Position numbers and translations under genes: made by a program. This document shows, in pieces, positions 43,514-56,012 of a DNA stretch of 64,000 bases. The notes beneath the pieces were generated by a model. That model ran no database searches. It was given only the letters and a program-made list of their open reading frames with translations, and had not been told where the DNA came from. Source of the DNA: Glycine soja (taxonomy: Eukaryota; Streptophyta; Magnoliopsida; Fabales; Fabaceae). Position 1 is the first letter of the stretch, and the number at the start of each line of letters is the position of its first letter. Where the stretch lies: NCBI RefSeq assembly GCF_004193775.1, contig NC_041019.1:32119280-32183279 (forward strand), given 5' to 3'.

Positions 43514-45270
43514 TACATAATCAAGTTTTTGACTTAGGTACCCAAACTTTATTGGGTCCTTGTGTGTTAGTGCAGACTGAAGATCCTTTTGGGACCCATA
43601 TCATTTTAATGTTGTTGTAGTTTTTCTTAAAGTAGCAAGTAGATATGCCATGCCCTTTTCTTCCACAGTAAAAACAAGTGATAGAACTAGAATTATATTT
43701 TTGTGTGGAAGTAAAGAGGTTTTTATGAAATTATTGTTGTTTTTCAGGTTTATATCCTATTCCAGCCTTATTAGAGACACATCTTTGTTTTCCTAATATG
43801 ACATCTAAATTAATTTTACTATAAGAAAATTTTGCAAGTGAGTTTTTCAACTCTTTAATTTCTTTTTCATATTTTTCACAACAACTACAAGAATCAGATA
43901 TTTTCTTGTCAGAAATAGTAGAGATATGAAATCTTTCATTTGATTTAGAAATTGAGACTTCAGTTCTAAGATGATTTAATTCTTTATTTAATTTTGAAAT
44001 TTCATTTTCTAAATCTGAAATTGTTTTCTTAGAAGATGAAACTAACTTTGCAAGTTTAATTGACTCTTTATGCAAATCAGCAAATGCATCTTGTAATTCA
44101 TCAAAAGAAATGGATAAGTTATTTGAAGATGTTACCTCTTCATCACTTTCATAACTTTTAGCCATTAGACAAAGGTTTATCTCTTCATTTTCTGAATCTT
44201 TAGAAGATTCCATATCATTGTCATCCCAAGTGATGTATGCTTTCTTCAATTTCTTTTCACTAAAATTTTTCTTTTCAGACTTCTCCATCTTTTTCTTAAA
44301 GATAGGACAATCAACCCTCAGATGTCCAGGTTGATTGCATTCAAAGCATTTTGGAGTAGAAGATGAAGTTTTTGCCCTTCTTTTTGATTTAAAATTGGAT
44401 CGCCTTTGATTTCCTCTTACTTTAAGAAACTTGTTGAATCTTTTTACAAAAAGGCTAAGATCATCATCTTCATCTAGATCAATTTCCTTATCACTTTCTT
44501 CTTGGATTGAAGATGAGGCTTTAAGAGCAATTCCCTTCTTTTTCATGTCATTTTCTTCATGTTGATTTAATCTCAACAATTCCATTTTGTGTTCCTATAA
44601 CTTTCCAAATAGAGTAGCAAGAGTCATGTTAGATAAATCTCTTGATTCAATCATGGTTGTTACTTTAGGTTTCCATTCTCTGCTTAAACATCTTAATACT
44701 TTGTTTATGAGATCTTCACTTTGAAACTCTTTCCCTAAGGCTGCAAGATGATTTACTATATGTGTGAACCTCTTTTGCATGTCTTGAATGCTTTCATTTG
44801 CATTCATCCTAAATAGTTCATATTCATGAGTTAATGTGTTTATCCTAGATCTTTTAACATCTGTTGTACCTTCATGTGTTAATTGTAGAGTGTCCCACAT
44901 TTCCTTAGCACTCTTACAATTTGAAACCCTGAAATATTCATTCATTCCCAGGGCAGATGTAATTATGTTTTTGGCTTTTAAATTGTATTGTACTCGTCTT
45001 CTATCCTCTTCAGACCATCTATCTCTAGGTTTTTCTATTGTTATGCTTTCACTTGTTGTGCCCCCATCTATTATGGTTCTTTCTTCTATGGTGGGTATAT
45101 AAGGCCTTATTTCTATGGCTTCCCAAATATTTAAGTCTATTGCCTCAATAAAAATTTGCATTCGAGTTTTCCAGTAGTGGTAACCCTCTCCATAAAAGAT
45201 TGGAGGTCTATTGATTGAATTTCCTTCTGGAAATAAGAAGTTTGCTGAGGCTATTTTTCTTGAAGCTTCT
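43514..45270 (-). pseudogene. Gag of the copia element
   Basis: The N-terminal UBN2-type capsid region lies at 45161-44595 (WEAIEIRPYIP, AKEMWDTLQLTHEGT, FQSEDLINKVLRCLSREWKPK). A single in-frame TAG near 44592 separates it from 44585-43731, which has a zinc knuckle (CFECNQPGHLRVDC near 44330), an acidic stretch and coiled-coil heptads (ISDLENEISKLNKELNHL). A second knuckle (CFYCGRKGHGISTC) is readable past another stop near 43660. The expected start codon near 45257 appears as ATA rather than ATG, which would abolish normal initiation. Confidence 0.82.
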
Positions 45271-45291
45271 AAACCTTATACAAGAATGAAA

Positions 45292-45302
45292 CTCTGATAC
45301 CA
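45292..45302 (-). promoter_or_regulatory. Primer-binding site of the copia element
   Basis: Minus strand TGGTATCAGAG, complementary to the 3' end of initiator methionine tRNA, two bases from the LTR. Typical of copia elements. Confidence 0.9.
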
Positions 45303-45304
45303 CT

Positions 45305-46372
45305 TGTTAGACAAGTGGCCTCAGATATCTTAAGAAGGGGGGATGAATTAAGATATTGCAAACTATTTCCCCAATTAAAATTCTATTTCACTTTCTATGC
45401 AAGTTACAAATTTCCTTAAAAATGAACTCTTAAATAATGATTCAAATAGAACAATCTGAATATAAATATAAAGCAATAATAAATAAAAGAGTTTAAGGGA
45501 AGAGAAAGTGCAAACTCGGATTTATACTGGTTCGGCCACACCCTTGTGCCTACGTCCAGTCCCCAAGCAACCCGCTTAAGAGTTCCACTATCTTGAAAAA
45601 TCCTTTTACAAGTTTTGACCACACAAGGACAATCCTTCCTTTGTGTTCAGAATTCTTTTACAACAAGAGACCCTCGGTCTCTTAATCCCTTAGAGAATTT
45701 AGAAAGAAGAGAAGAATGAATCTCTCTTGAAAGAGATAGATTTTACAATCTGAGCAATCAAATGATTCCTTATTGAATTGCAAGTGTATTGGCCAAGGAA
45801 TTCTTAAGAGGATAAAATGTTTTTGCTCTTTGAGAGAATAACACTTGTTGTTCTGAAAAACTCCGAGCAAATTCGTGTTTCAAGTCACATATATATAGAC
45901 CTTTGGTGGTCATGTAAAAACCATTTGAGAAGATGTGACTCTTAGAAATGTTTTTCTGAAAATCTCCTCTAGTAATCGATTACAGGATTTATGTAATCGA
46001 TGATAGGTTTTAAAATTTGAATTAAAAACGTTTATTAACTGCTGGTAATCGATTACCAATATTGTGTAATCGATTACACAGTCTAAAATTTGAATTCAAA
46101 TTTTTAATAGTTGTTGTAAACATTTTTGGCCACTAGTAATCGATTACCATAGAGTAAATCTCTTGAAAAACATTTTTAAACTTAAATTACTTGGCCAAAC
46201 CTTTTGCTATATCAATTAGGAATTCCCTTCCTAAAATACTAGTGATCATCTTGATGTTGTGTCTTGTATTCTTGAATCATTATCTTGAATTTAAACTTGA
46301 AAAGCGCATTTGCATCATTTGCATCAAATCATCATGATCATCATCAAAACATCAAAGTCATTTGCTTCTACA
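45305..46372 (-). mobile_element. 5' LTR of the copia element
   Basis: Minus strand TGTAGAAGCAAATG ... CTTGTCTAACA, 1068 bp with TG...CA ends. Five GTAATCGATTAC-type palindromes lie at 45970-46155, upstream of the TATA box TCTATATATATG (45888-45899). The element's 3' LTR is not in the window. Its outer edge sits in the 5' leader of element D. Confidence 0.9.
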
Positions 46373-47028
46373 GACGAGACCAACATACAATGCATGGATG
46401 ATGACATGATGCAGATGCACAAAAGCGCAACAGGGGGATGTACACAGCATGGCAATATCCTCAAATAATCATACAACAAAGGCGTAGATGACATTTATAT
46501 GCATGGCAGTGTTTAAAAGGCACGCAGCGTGTTCGCTTCGTGCCCCTATTTTAGGGACCTAAACGGGAGGAACTAAAAGGCTTTTTAGTGATAATTCCCA
46601 AGGTGGTCATATCTCTCTTGATGTCTCTAGAGGTATCATCCCCTTCGAAGAACATATTGCGGCAGTAGGGACTGCTAGCAACAATATGTTATCAAAGAGA
46701 AAAACTCTAGATGAGGGTTCACTGTTATCAAGCAAGTCGGAGACCTAGCATGACCACAGATTCACCTCCACTCTTTATGTTCCCATGGACCCGGGTATAG
46801 GGAACCTTTTCAACTCATCGTGTATGCAAATAGTGTTGGTGTTTGTGTGCATCAAATGAATAAATATTTACCTCATGCATACATTTTAAAAACACACTAA
46901 AAGCATCAAAGAGTTATATACAAGAACGTAAGAGAAATAAAAGGAAACCGACAAAAGAGGAAGTCATGATATTGCACAAGATTAGAAGGCCTAACTCTCT
47001 AAAAAAACTTCCCAATGGAGTCGCCAAC
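46373..47028 (-). other. 5' untranslated leader of element D with primer-binding site
   Basis: It is the reverse complement, collinear and diverged, of 49441-50050 in element E. The primer-binding site TGGCGACTCCATTGGG is at 47011-47026 (E has TGGCGACTCCACTGGGGAC). No coding seen. D's ORF1, gag and pol are absent: the leader runs straight into the copia LTR. Confidence 0.85.
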
Positions 47029-47731
47029 TATCGCAACCTACCTTTCGGCGGGAAGGCAACGCGAGGGCTCACAAGTGCATCTTCCATGGGAGGAAAATGC
47101 GCGGAGTCGCCTGCAACGTTTATTCGAGGAAAACGTCGGAAAAACCAGAAAGGATGTGGTCTACGAACTTTAAGTGTGAAAGGTTCGGGAGTTGTATTTA
47201 CGCACGGGGAAGGTATTAGCACCCCACACGCCCATCACAAGGGACGACAGCCTTTAATCAAGTGTGCAAATATGACTTCAAATTATTTTATTTTCCCTTT
47301 CTTACGTTTTTATGTCTTTTTACGCTTTTTGTATTTTTTATCTTTTTGTGGTCGACAAAGGTGTTTCCCTTGCTACTACGTATTCTTCAATTGTGATAAG
47401 GAAATCAGACCTACGTAGTTATTTCAAAAGGGGCGAATCAAGTGATTCTTTTTACTTGGAAGGTGGTCAATTAAGGCATTGGACCTTAAAATGATCCATT
47501 TTACTTGGTGAGAAAGCTAATGCGTTGGACCTCCAACCATCTCACGAGGTCGACAAAAGCGGGGCTTTTGCTCCTACGTATCCTCCATCGAAGAGGAAAT
47601 CCGACCTACGTAGTTCTCGCAAAAGGCAGTAAAGTGATGTGTTGATTTTATGCTTTTGAACGGTCCATGTTAACCGATAAAAGCAAAGAAGATCGTTTAA
47701 GGCATTGGACCTTAAAACGATTTTCAGTGAT
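47029..47731 (-). mobile_element. 5' LTR of element D, 3' portion only
   Basis: Aligns with 31616-32318 of D's 3' LTR, including two hairpin modules (47350-47420 and 47548-47618). It is cut after TTTTCAGTGAT by the start of element E. Confidence 0.9.
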
Positions 47732-49440
47732 TGTCATACCCTAATTTCGTCCGGGGACCTTTGCTCGATGACGTGCGACCATTCTTTGGTCCTCGTGAGG
47801 TGCTTGGCACCCATCATTAGGCAATTTGTGAAATTCCAGGACATGCCGAAAAACCAAAAAAAATATTGATGCACAATCCGTAAGTTTCCGTGACACACCG
47901 GAAATCAAATGGAAGCATCGTTGCATAATTAAGTGAGGTTCCGTAACATTCCGTAAGTCAAAAAGGGGATGATTATGTAATCTGCAAGGTTCCGTAACAT
48001 TACGGAAAGAAAACAAGTATCGTTACGAAATTCGTAAGTTTCCGTAACTTTACGAAAAAAGAATCACCAAAAAACAGCAGAGGGGGGTGTACTTAGTAAA
48101 AATGGGGGTGCAAATAGCACCCAGGCCCACTTGGGCCCTCCGGAATATTCCTCCAGAAGGCGGTTGCTTCTGGAGGAAGCAACCCTGCTCGCCTGGGCGA
48201 GCTGAGCTCGCCTGGGCGAGCTGAGCTCGCCTGGGCGAGCTGAGCTCGCCTGGGCGAGCTGGGCGGCAACCACCTCCCCTATTTTGCTATAAATAGGGGA
48301 GGAAGGCAAGAAGGAAGGGGTTCAGCCCCTTAGGCACTTCTCTCTCTTTCGAATTTGCTTGGAAAAATCGTTTCCGTGAAGAAAATCTAAGCCGAAGCGC
48401 TTCCGAAACGTTTCCGTAACGTTTTCCGTGAAGAATTTCGCAAAGGTTTCAACCGTTCTTCGACGTTCTTCATTCGTTCTTCATCGTTCTTCGATCTTCA
48501 ACGGGTAAGTACCTCGAACCAAGCTTTTCGATTCATTCTATGTACCCGTAGTGGTCCACATTGTGTTTCGTGCATTTTTATTCTCGTTTTGTTTACTTTT
48601 TATACCCCCTGTTGACGTGCTTAAGCCATTTTACTTAAGTCATTTCTCGCTTAACTTAAAAATAAAATAAATTTCCACCGAACGTTTGAATTGTATTATC
48701 CATTAACTTCGGTTAAAATAAATTCCGACCGTTCGGTCGTGCCGTAACCACGTTGGAAATCAAAAAGAGGTAAAAAATAATATAATAATCAAAAAGACAT
48801 CTTTTAGTAAAATAAAGCGGAAAATCAATCGGACGTTTTCTCTTTGGGATTTCTCATTCTTAATCGAATTGATTAATAACTAAAGTGAAACTAAAGGCTA
48901 AAATCAATTCGCCTAGTCAAGCTCGTCCATAAAAATAGGCTTTTGAAGTTTGTCATTTCATTTTCTCACTAAGTAAAATGGATCATTTTTAAGGTCCAAC
49001 GCCTTAAAATGATCACCTCTTAAAGTAAAAAAGAATCACTTGATAAGAAAGAACTACGTAGGTCTGATTTCCTCATCGCAAATTGAGGAATACGTAGGAG
49101 CAAAGGGAAACACCCTTGTCGACCACAAAAAGAGAAAAAATATAAAAAGGGTATAAAGGATATAAGGACATAAAAGGGAATGTAAAAATCAAAGTCATGT
49201 TTGCACATTCGATTAAAGGCTGTCGTCCCTTGTGACGGACGTGTGGGGTGCTAATACCTTCCCCGTGCGTAAATACAACTCCCGAACCTTTCACTTAAAA
49301 GTTCGTAGATCGCGTCTTTTCCGGTTTTTCCGACGTTTTCCTCAAATAAACGTTGGTGGCGACTCCGCGCGTATTCCTTTCGTGGAACACGCATCCCGCG
49401 AGTCTCGCGTCGCCCTCCCGCCGAAGGGTAGGTTGCGACA
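47732..49440 (+). mobile_element. 5' LTR of element E (Ogre/Tat-like)
   Basis: TGTCATACCC ... GGTTGCGACA, 1709 bp. In order: CCGTAA/TTACGG-rich U3; four copies of GCTCGCCTGGGCGAGC at an exact 19-bp period (48187, 48206, 48225, 48244); TATA box GCTATAAATAGG at 48287; leader; donor GGTAAGTACC at 48505; one hairpin module at 49052-49123. The left flank is GTGAT, the expected target duplication; the right end lies outside the window. Confidence 0.95.
48505..48510 (+). promoter_or_regulatory. Splice-donor-like GTAAGT in the LTR leader
   Basis: CAACGG|GTAAGTACC. The same donor is kept in the solo LTR (near 19110) and in D's LTR (near 32750, GTAAGTTT). It would let the genomic transcript be spliced to downstream acceptors. 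Confidence 0.55.
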
Positions 49441-49442
49441 GT

Positions 49443-49461
49443 TGGCGACTCCACTGGGGAC
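49443..49461 (+). promoter_or_regulatory. Primer-binding site of element E
   Basis: TGGCGACTCCACTGGGGAC, two bases after the LTR. I recall an arginine-tRNA-type site of this form in legume Ogre elements; the tRNA match needs checking. The following 49462-50054 is untranslated leader with no gene seen. Confidence 0.8.
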
Positions 49462-50054
49462 TGTTTTTAGAGAGTTAGGCCATTTAATTTTGTGCAATGT
49501 TTTACCGTGACTTACCCCTTTGTTGGTTTCCTTTCATTATGTTCTTGTGTATATAAACTCTTTGTTGCTTTTAGTGCGTTTTAAATGTATGCATGAAGTA
49601 AATATTTATTCATTTGATGCACACAAACACCAACACTATTTGCACACACTGTGAGTGAAAAAGGGCCCTATACCCGGGTTCATGGGAGCATAAGGAGTGG
49701 AGGTGAATCTGTAATCATGCTAGGTCTCCGACTTGCTTGATTACAGTGAACCCTCATCTAGAGCTTTTCTCTTTGAAAACCTATTGTTGCTAGTAGTCCC
49801 TACTGCTACAATATGTTCGTCAAAGGGGATGATACCTCTAGAAACCATCAAGAGAGATATAACTACCTTGGGAATTATTGCTAAAAGCCTAGTTAGTTCT
49901 CTCCCTTATAGGTCCCTTCAATAGGGGCACGAAGCAAACACGCTGCGTGCCATTTTTCACACTGCCATGCATGAGTATCATATACCCTTTTGCTTATGTT
50001 CGGTAAATATTGTCATACTGTGCACATTCCCGCATTGTGTCTTTTGCATAGGCA

Positions 50055-52051
50055 TTGCATATGGGTTCTGTCTTGATCCCTACTGTAAACAAACCAACGG
50101 AGGGTCCGTGTCGCCTTCTTAAAAACGTGCGTTGGGGCATTTCGCTACCCCTAGATGTCGTATCTAAGAAGGTGACAAATTCCCCGGACCCCCGCATTCG
50201 TAAATTGCATCTGTGTCATATGCATTTCTTCATGCATTCATCCATCCCACCCATGAGATATCGGAGTTTTGATTTGCACCAGCTTTTGTCTCACTTTAGT
50301 AAGCATGGGAACAAATCAAACCGGCAAGAGGTTCTACCAAGCCAAGGTCAAAAGCCCAGATACCACCAGCATCAGGAATTAGGGCGGTTGATGGAACCCC
50401 TCCAAATGCAAGCCTTCCGCAAGACTTACGGAAAGATCTTAGAGTTGACCATAGCAGAGGTGTCCATAGAAGCCATTGCATCACTCACCCAATACTACGA
50501 CCAGCCTTTGAGATGCTTCACATTCGGAGACTTCCAATTAGTACCAACCATTGAAGAATTTGAAGAAATTCTAGGATGTCCTCTCGGGGGAAGAAAACCA
50601 TATCTTTCCTCCGGATGTCTCCCCTCTTTGAGCAGAATTGCAACTGTGGTCAAGGATTCAGCAAGAGGTTTGGACCACATAAAACAGACTCGGAACGGCA
50701 TAGCGGCCTACCACAGAAGTACCTAGAAGACAAGGCGAGGGGTATGGCCAATCAAGGAGACTGGGTCCCGTTTATGGATGTGTTAGCTTTGCTAATTTTG
50801 GGGTCGTCCTCTTTCCAAACGTGGATGGTTTGGTAGACCTAGCAGCAATCGACGCTTTCCTTGCCTACCACCATAGCAAGGAAAGTCCGGTGGTAGCTGT
50901 CTTGGCAGATCTATTTGACACATTTGACCGAAGGTGCGAGAAGAGTAGCGCACGGATCATCTGTTGCTTACCCGCCCTCTGTGTTTGGTTGGTTTCACAC
51001 TTGTTCCAACAAGACACAAGACATCCATGTCCGCTCCTGAGCCATCGCTCGTGTACTGAAAAGAGGAGAATGGATTGGGACCAGCTCTTGGCCGGGATAG
51101 GAGGTAGAACAATCAGTTGGTTCCCCGATGGAAGGAAGGAAAAGAAGGAGTCCTTTTCTCATGTGGAAGATACCCAAACATTCCGCTGGTAGGAACGAGG
51201 GGTTGTATTAATTACAATCCCACGCTCGCTATAAGACAACTAGGGTACCTCATGAGGGGAGCACCGACGGAAGAAAGCATGTCTCCTTTCCTTGTGAGGG
51301 ATCTCGGCGCACAAAATTCCAAGACTATACAAAGAATCCATAAGGCATGGGAAACCCGTTAAGGAAAGATCAAGAGCTTAGAGGCATTCGTAATGGCATC
51401 ATTGGTGGGTACCACGAATGGCTGAAAGTTCGCATACGAGGTTTAGATTGGCTCGCCAAGTTAAAAGTCGTCAGCGAAGAGAATTTTGAAGCACCGGAAG
51501 AGGACGAAGAAGTCCAAGCTCTCAAAAGCGAGTTAGGAAAGGCAAAACTCGCCAAGGAGAAGTTCAAGTTGGCTGCTACACACGTTCGGAAGGAGTGTGC
51601 CGGGTTACGGGAAGAGAATGCAATTACCGCAAGAGCCTTTGAACAAGAGACCAAGAGGGCTCGCAAGGAAGAGTATGGCCGGAACAAATTTCGCGGAGCT
51701 CTATGGGGTAGCAATAATGAACTCAAGTTGCGAAGGGAAGAAAGGGACCAGTCGCGAGCACATAGCATGGTTCTGAAAGAGGAGTTGATTGCTTGTTCAA
51801 GGTCCAAAAGAAGCTTGTCTCAGCGTTTATGCGAGACAGAGACCAACATGTTAGCTATCATCGCCAAGTACCAAGAAGAGTTAGGTCTAGCCACGGCCCA
51901 CGAGCATAGAATCGCGGATGAGTATGCCCAAGTATACGCGGAAAAAGAGGCTAGAGGAAGGGTGATCGACTCTTTACACCAAGAGGCAACCATGTGGATG
52001 GATCGGTTTGCTCTTACCTTGAACGGGAGTCAAGAACTTCCCGATTGTTAG
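50055..52051 (+). pseudogene. Element E ORF1 (DUF7745-like plus coiled coil), frameshifted
   Basis: An ORF before gag is a hallmark of Ogre-type elements. The N-terminal half resembles the plant domain I know as DUF7745: YGKILELTIAEVSIEAIASL, RCFTFGDFQLVPTIEEFEEI, then DLAAIDAFLAYH, CLPALCVWLVSHLF, and NIPLVGTRGCINYNPTLAIRQLGY. The C-terminal half (51347-52051) is a long coiled coil rich in Glu, Lys, Arg and Ala. Frame changes around 50640-50720, 50820, 51150-51190 and 51350 break it into four pieces, so this copy does not make the full protein. Its role in the element is unknown. Confidence 0.75.
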
Positions 52052-52400
52052 CCAAGGCCAAGGCGATGGCAGACACCTACTCCGCCCCCGAAGAGATTCA
52101 TGGGCTTCTCGGCTATTGTCAGCATATGATAGACTTAATGGCCCACATAATTAGAAATCGTTAGGAAACTTGTATGGTCTCTCAGACCTTGACTAGATAT
52201 GACTTCCTTTTTGAAATAAAATGAGTTGGTCCCATGTTTCTACTCCAAAAAGCTTGTGCAAATCAAATCACTCCTACATCTCATCTCTAGCATGCGTTTT
52301 CTTTCTTTACCCACTCCTCACGTTTGGTTTTTTGGGGAAAAACACCATAACTAAACGCGCCGCAAGGGATCCCTATCGCACCAGATCCAAATCTAGAACG

Positions 52401-53016
52401 ATGGGTGATCAAGAGGAGACGCAGGAACAGATGAAAGCCGACATGTCGGCTCTGAAAGAACAAATGGCCTCCATGATGGAGGCCATGTTAGGTATGAAGC
52501 AGCTCAGCAGCCCCATTGCTTCTCCCGTCCATGAAAAAGAGCCTCCTCAGCAGCCCGACGAAGTCCATAAAGACCCTCAAGATTATGCTCGGAGGGATGT
52601 CGAGTTTTATCCCCCGATCCCCGAAGGGCCGGCACCAGGCACGTTGCCTCAACCCAACATCGCAGCATCGCCAATAGTTTTGTCTATGGAAGGGCCGCCC
52701 CCGGCAACTGAAGAAAGGAGGAAGCTCGATCTCCTTGAGGAAAGATTGAGGGCTGTGGAAGGATTTGGGGACTATCCGTTTGCAGACATGACGGATCTTT
52801 GCTTAGTACCCGATGTTGTTATTCCCCCGAAGTTCAAAGTGCCGGACTTCGACAAGTATAAAGGGACGACTTGTCCCAAAAACCATCTCAAAATGTACTG
52901 CCGTAAGATGGGCGCCCATTCTAAAGATGAAAAGCTGTTGATACACTTCTTTCAGGATAGCTTGGCCGGAGCTGCGGTAGTGTGGTACACTAATTTGGAA
53001 GCTTCCCGTATCTGAT
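52401..53016 (+). pseudogene. Gag of element E, N-terminal part
   Basis: I take the ATG at 52401 (MGDQEETQEQMKADMSALKE); the open frame extends further upstream but without similarity. It contains a coiled N-terminus, a Pro-rich linker, and the start of the capsid (VVIPPKFKVPDFDKYKGTT, HLKMYCRKMG, FFQDSLAGAAVVWYTNL). At 53010 the frame closes. Comparison with the family pattern shows that about 15-20 bases are missing here, shifting the frame. The capsid continues at 53054. Confidence 0.85.
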
Positions 53017-53053
53017 TACCGCCTTCCTAAGGCAGTATCAGTACAATTCTGAT

Positions 53054-55774
53054 ATGGCTCCTGACCGTACTCAACTGCAGAATTTGTTCAAGAAAGAGGG
53101 TGAAACCTTTAAAGAATATGCGCAGCGATGGAGGGATTTGGCGGCACAAGTAGCTCCTCCCATGGTTGAGAGAGAGATGATCACCATGATGGTAGACACT
53201 CTGCCAGTGTTCTACTATGAGAAGCTAGTGGGTTACATGCCGTCCAGCTTTGCGGATCTGGTGTTTGCCGGGGAAAGAATCGAGGTTGGATTGAAGAGAG
53301 GAAAGTTTGATTACGTTTCCTCCACAAACGTGAATGCCAAAAGAATCGGGGCGACAGGGGCAAAAAGGAAAGAAGGAGATGCCCATGCCGTCTCTTCAAC
53401 ACCCGCGTGGGTCAAACCCCAGCAAACACCTCATGGTACCCATCAGTACGCGCAACATCACCCAAGTTTCTCGGCTCATGCGGGGAACGCCTCTAGTTCA
53501 ACACCCGTGCAGCCTAAGGCACCCACCCAGAGGGAAGCTCCCCAAGTTCCAACTCCGAACACGACTCGACCGGCCGGTAATTCCAACACGACAAGGAACT
53601 TCCCTCCGAGGCCATTGCCGGAATTCACCCCGCTCCCAATGACGTACGAAGATCTTCTACCATCCCTCATCGCCAATCATTTGGCCGTGGTAACTCCCGG
53701 AAGGGTCCTCGAACCCCCTTTCCCGAAGTGGTATGACCCTAATGCAACTTGCAAGTACCATGGGGGTGTCCCGGGGCATTCCGTCGAAAAATGCTTGGCC
53801 CTTAAATACAAGGTCCAACATTTAATGGATGCCGGATGGCTGACTTTCCAAGAGGATCGGCCCAATGTGAGGACCAACCCGCTCGCCAATCATGGAAGGG
53901 GAGTAGTTAATGTAGTTGAATCCGATAGGCCCCACAGGTCTAAACCTTTAAGAGATGTGGCAACCCCTAGGAGGTTTATCTTTGAGGCCCTAGAAAAGGG
54001 AGGTGTAATTCCCCATAGTGGGTGTAAGGAGGATTCCTGTCTGCTACATTCCGGCGAGATGCATGACATGGAGACGTGTTTGGAAGTAGAGGAATTGTTA
54101 CAGCGGATGATAGACCAAGGTCGACTAGAAGTCGGCATTGAAGGAAAAGAAGAGCAGCATATATGCATGCAATCTACGGAGGGGAGCGGTGTTGCGAAGC
54201 CCAAACCCTTGGTGATATACTTCACTAAAAGTGCAGCCTCGCAAAAGCCCGGGCACCCCTTAATGGCCAAACCTGTTCCTTTCCCATATCAAAATAGTCA
54301 CGCGGTCCCGTGGAGATATACACCTCCGGGGAAGAAGGAAGAAGAAGTCACTGACGTCAGCTCGCTGTCAGCTAAAGTAACAAGTATCACGGGGCTGAGT
54401 GGTGTGACCCGTAGTGGTCGTGTGTTCGCACCTCCGGACCTACCAGTCCAACCCGCCGACGTCAAAGGAAAAGGAAAAGTGGTGGAGGAACAAGATGGCG
54501 AAGCACCCCACGCTTCGAATAAAGATATTCCAGCAAAGGGGCCCCCAGAGAAAAAGGATGGTAGAAAGGAGGTGTCGCTAGAGGAAGCCAGCGAGTTCCT
54601 TCGCATAATTCAGCAGAGCGAATTCAAGGTTATCGAACAGCTCAACAAAACCCCGGCTAGGGTCTCGCTGCTGGAGTTACTTATGAGCTCCGAGCCTCAT
54701 CGGGCTCTGCTAGTAAAAGTGCTGAACGAGGCTCACGTGGCCCAAGATATCTCGGTAGATGGTTTCGGAGGGCTGGTCAACAATATAACTGCCAACAACT
54801 ATCTTGCCTTCGCCGAAGAAGAAATCCCCGCCGAGGGGAGAGGGCATAATAAGGCTTTACACGTGTCAGTTAAGTGTATAGACCATATCGTAGCCAAGGT
54901 ACTCATCGATAATGGTTCCAGTTTAAACGTGATGCCTAAGAGCACTTTGGAGAAGTTACCATTCAATGTTTCCCACTTAAAACCAAGTTCAATGGTGGTT
55001 CGGGCCTTCGACGGCACTCGCCGAGAGGTTAGGGGAGAGATCGATCTCCCAGTACAAATAGGCCCTCACACCTGTCAAGTCACCTTCCAAATAATGGATA
55101 TTAACCCCCCCTACAGCTGCCTGTTAGGGCGCCCGTGGATCCACTCAGTGGGAGTCGTGCCGTCTACGCTCCACCAAAAGCTGAAATTCGTAGTGGAGGG
55201 GCACTTGGTCATCGTGTCAGGCGAGGAAGATATCTTGGTAAGCTGCCCATCCTCCATGCCTTATGTGGAAGCCGCAGAAGAATCGTTAGAAACTGCTTTC
55301 CAGTCTTTTGAGGTGGTCAGCATTTCCTCCGTGGACTCCCTCTTTGGGCAACCTTGTCTGTCCGATGCAGCGGTAATGATGGCCCGAGTTATGTTGGGGA
55401 ATGGTTTTGAACCCGGGATGGGTTTAGGAAAAAACAACGGCGGCATAACTAGCCTGATAAATACTCAAGGAAATCGTGGGAAGTATGGTTTAGGCTATAA
55501 GCCCACTCAGGCAGACATGAAAAGAAGCATTGTGGGAAGGAAGAACAATGGTCAAAGTTCGCGTTGGAGACAAGAAGGTGAAGGAAGCCCGCCCTGCCAC
55601 ATAAGTAGAAGCTTTATAAGTGCGGGTTCGGGAGACAAAGGTCAAGCGTTCGCGATATGCGAAGATGATATTCCGAGTACTTTGGATTTGGTACGACCAT
55701 GCCCTCCTGATTTCCAGCTGGGAAATTGGCGAGTGAAGGAACGCCCCGGCATTTACGCAACGAGCATAATGTAA
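53054..55774 (+). pseudogene. Gag C-terminus, protease and G-patch domain of element E
   Basis: A 906-codon open frame that continues gag after the frameshift. Order: capsid end (TQLQNLFKKEGETFKEYAQRW, residues about 5-30), Cys-His knuckle CKYHGGVPGHSVEKC (about 230-245), a second Cys-rich segment (about 325-360), aspartic protease with AKVLIDNGSSLNVM (about 615-630; DNG instead of DSG) and YSCLLGRPWIHS (about 690), and a G-patch ARVMLGNGFEPGMGLGK (about 780-800). Protease cleaves the polyprotein; the G-patch may bind RNA. The last sense codons run into a GT donor at 55771, and the frame is in phase with RT across the predicted intron. The body is intact, but it is cut off from its start by the gag frameshift. 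Confidence 0.85.
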
Positions 55775-55948
55775 ACCTTTACGGTTTTAAAAGCTCTATA
55801 GTTGGGCCTAGGCTTTAGAGTTTTCATTTTGTTAAGGCTTTGTGTCTTTTGTTTTTGAATTTATAATACAAGGATCTTTCTTCATCTGTTCCTGGTCTCT
55901 ACCCATTCTCATTCATTTGCATGTTTACTTCTTTTTCTAAAACGGCAG
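55771..55948 (+). other. Predicted intron between protease and RT (element E)
   Basis: 178 bp, donor AAT|GTAAACC, acceptor AACGGCAG|AT, T-rich before the acceptor. Removing it would leave one continuous open frame from protease into the RT ORF. An intron at this place is a known feature of Ogre elements. Confidence 0.75.
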
Positions 55949-56012
55949 ATTCGATGACGAGTCCCCCGAAGGTACTAATACCTGGGACCCGTCTATCAAC
56001 TTCGAGCAAGAA

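Noticed and set aside
46966..47494. Open frame of 150 codons in the D LTR (and its relative at 31586-31849)
   Set aside because: Lies entirely in LTR U5 and the primer-site region. The frame is not kept in the E and solo LTRs.
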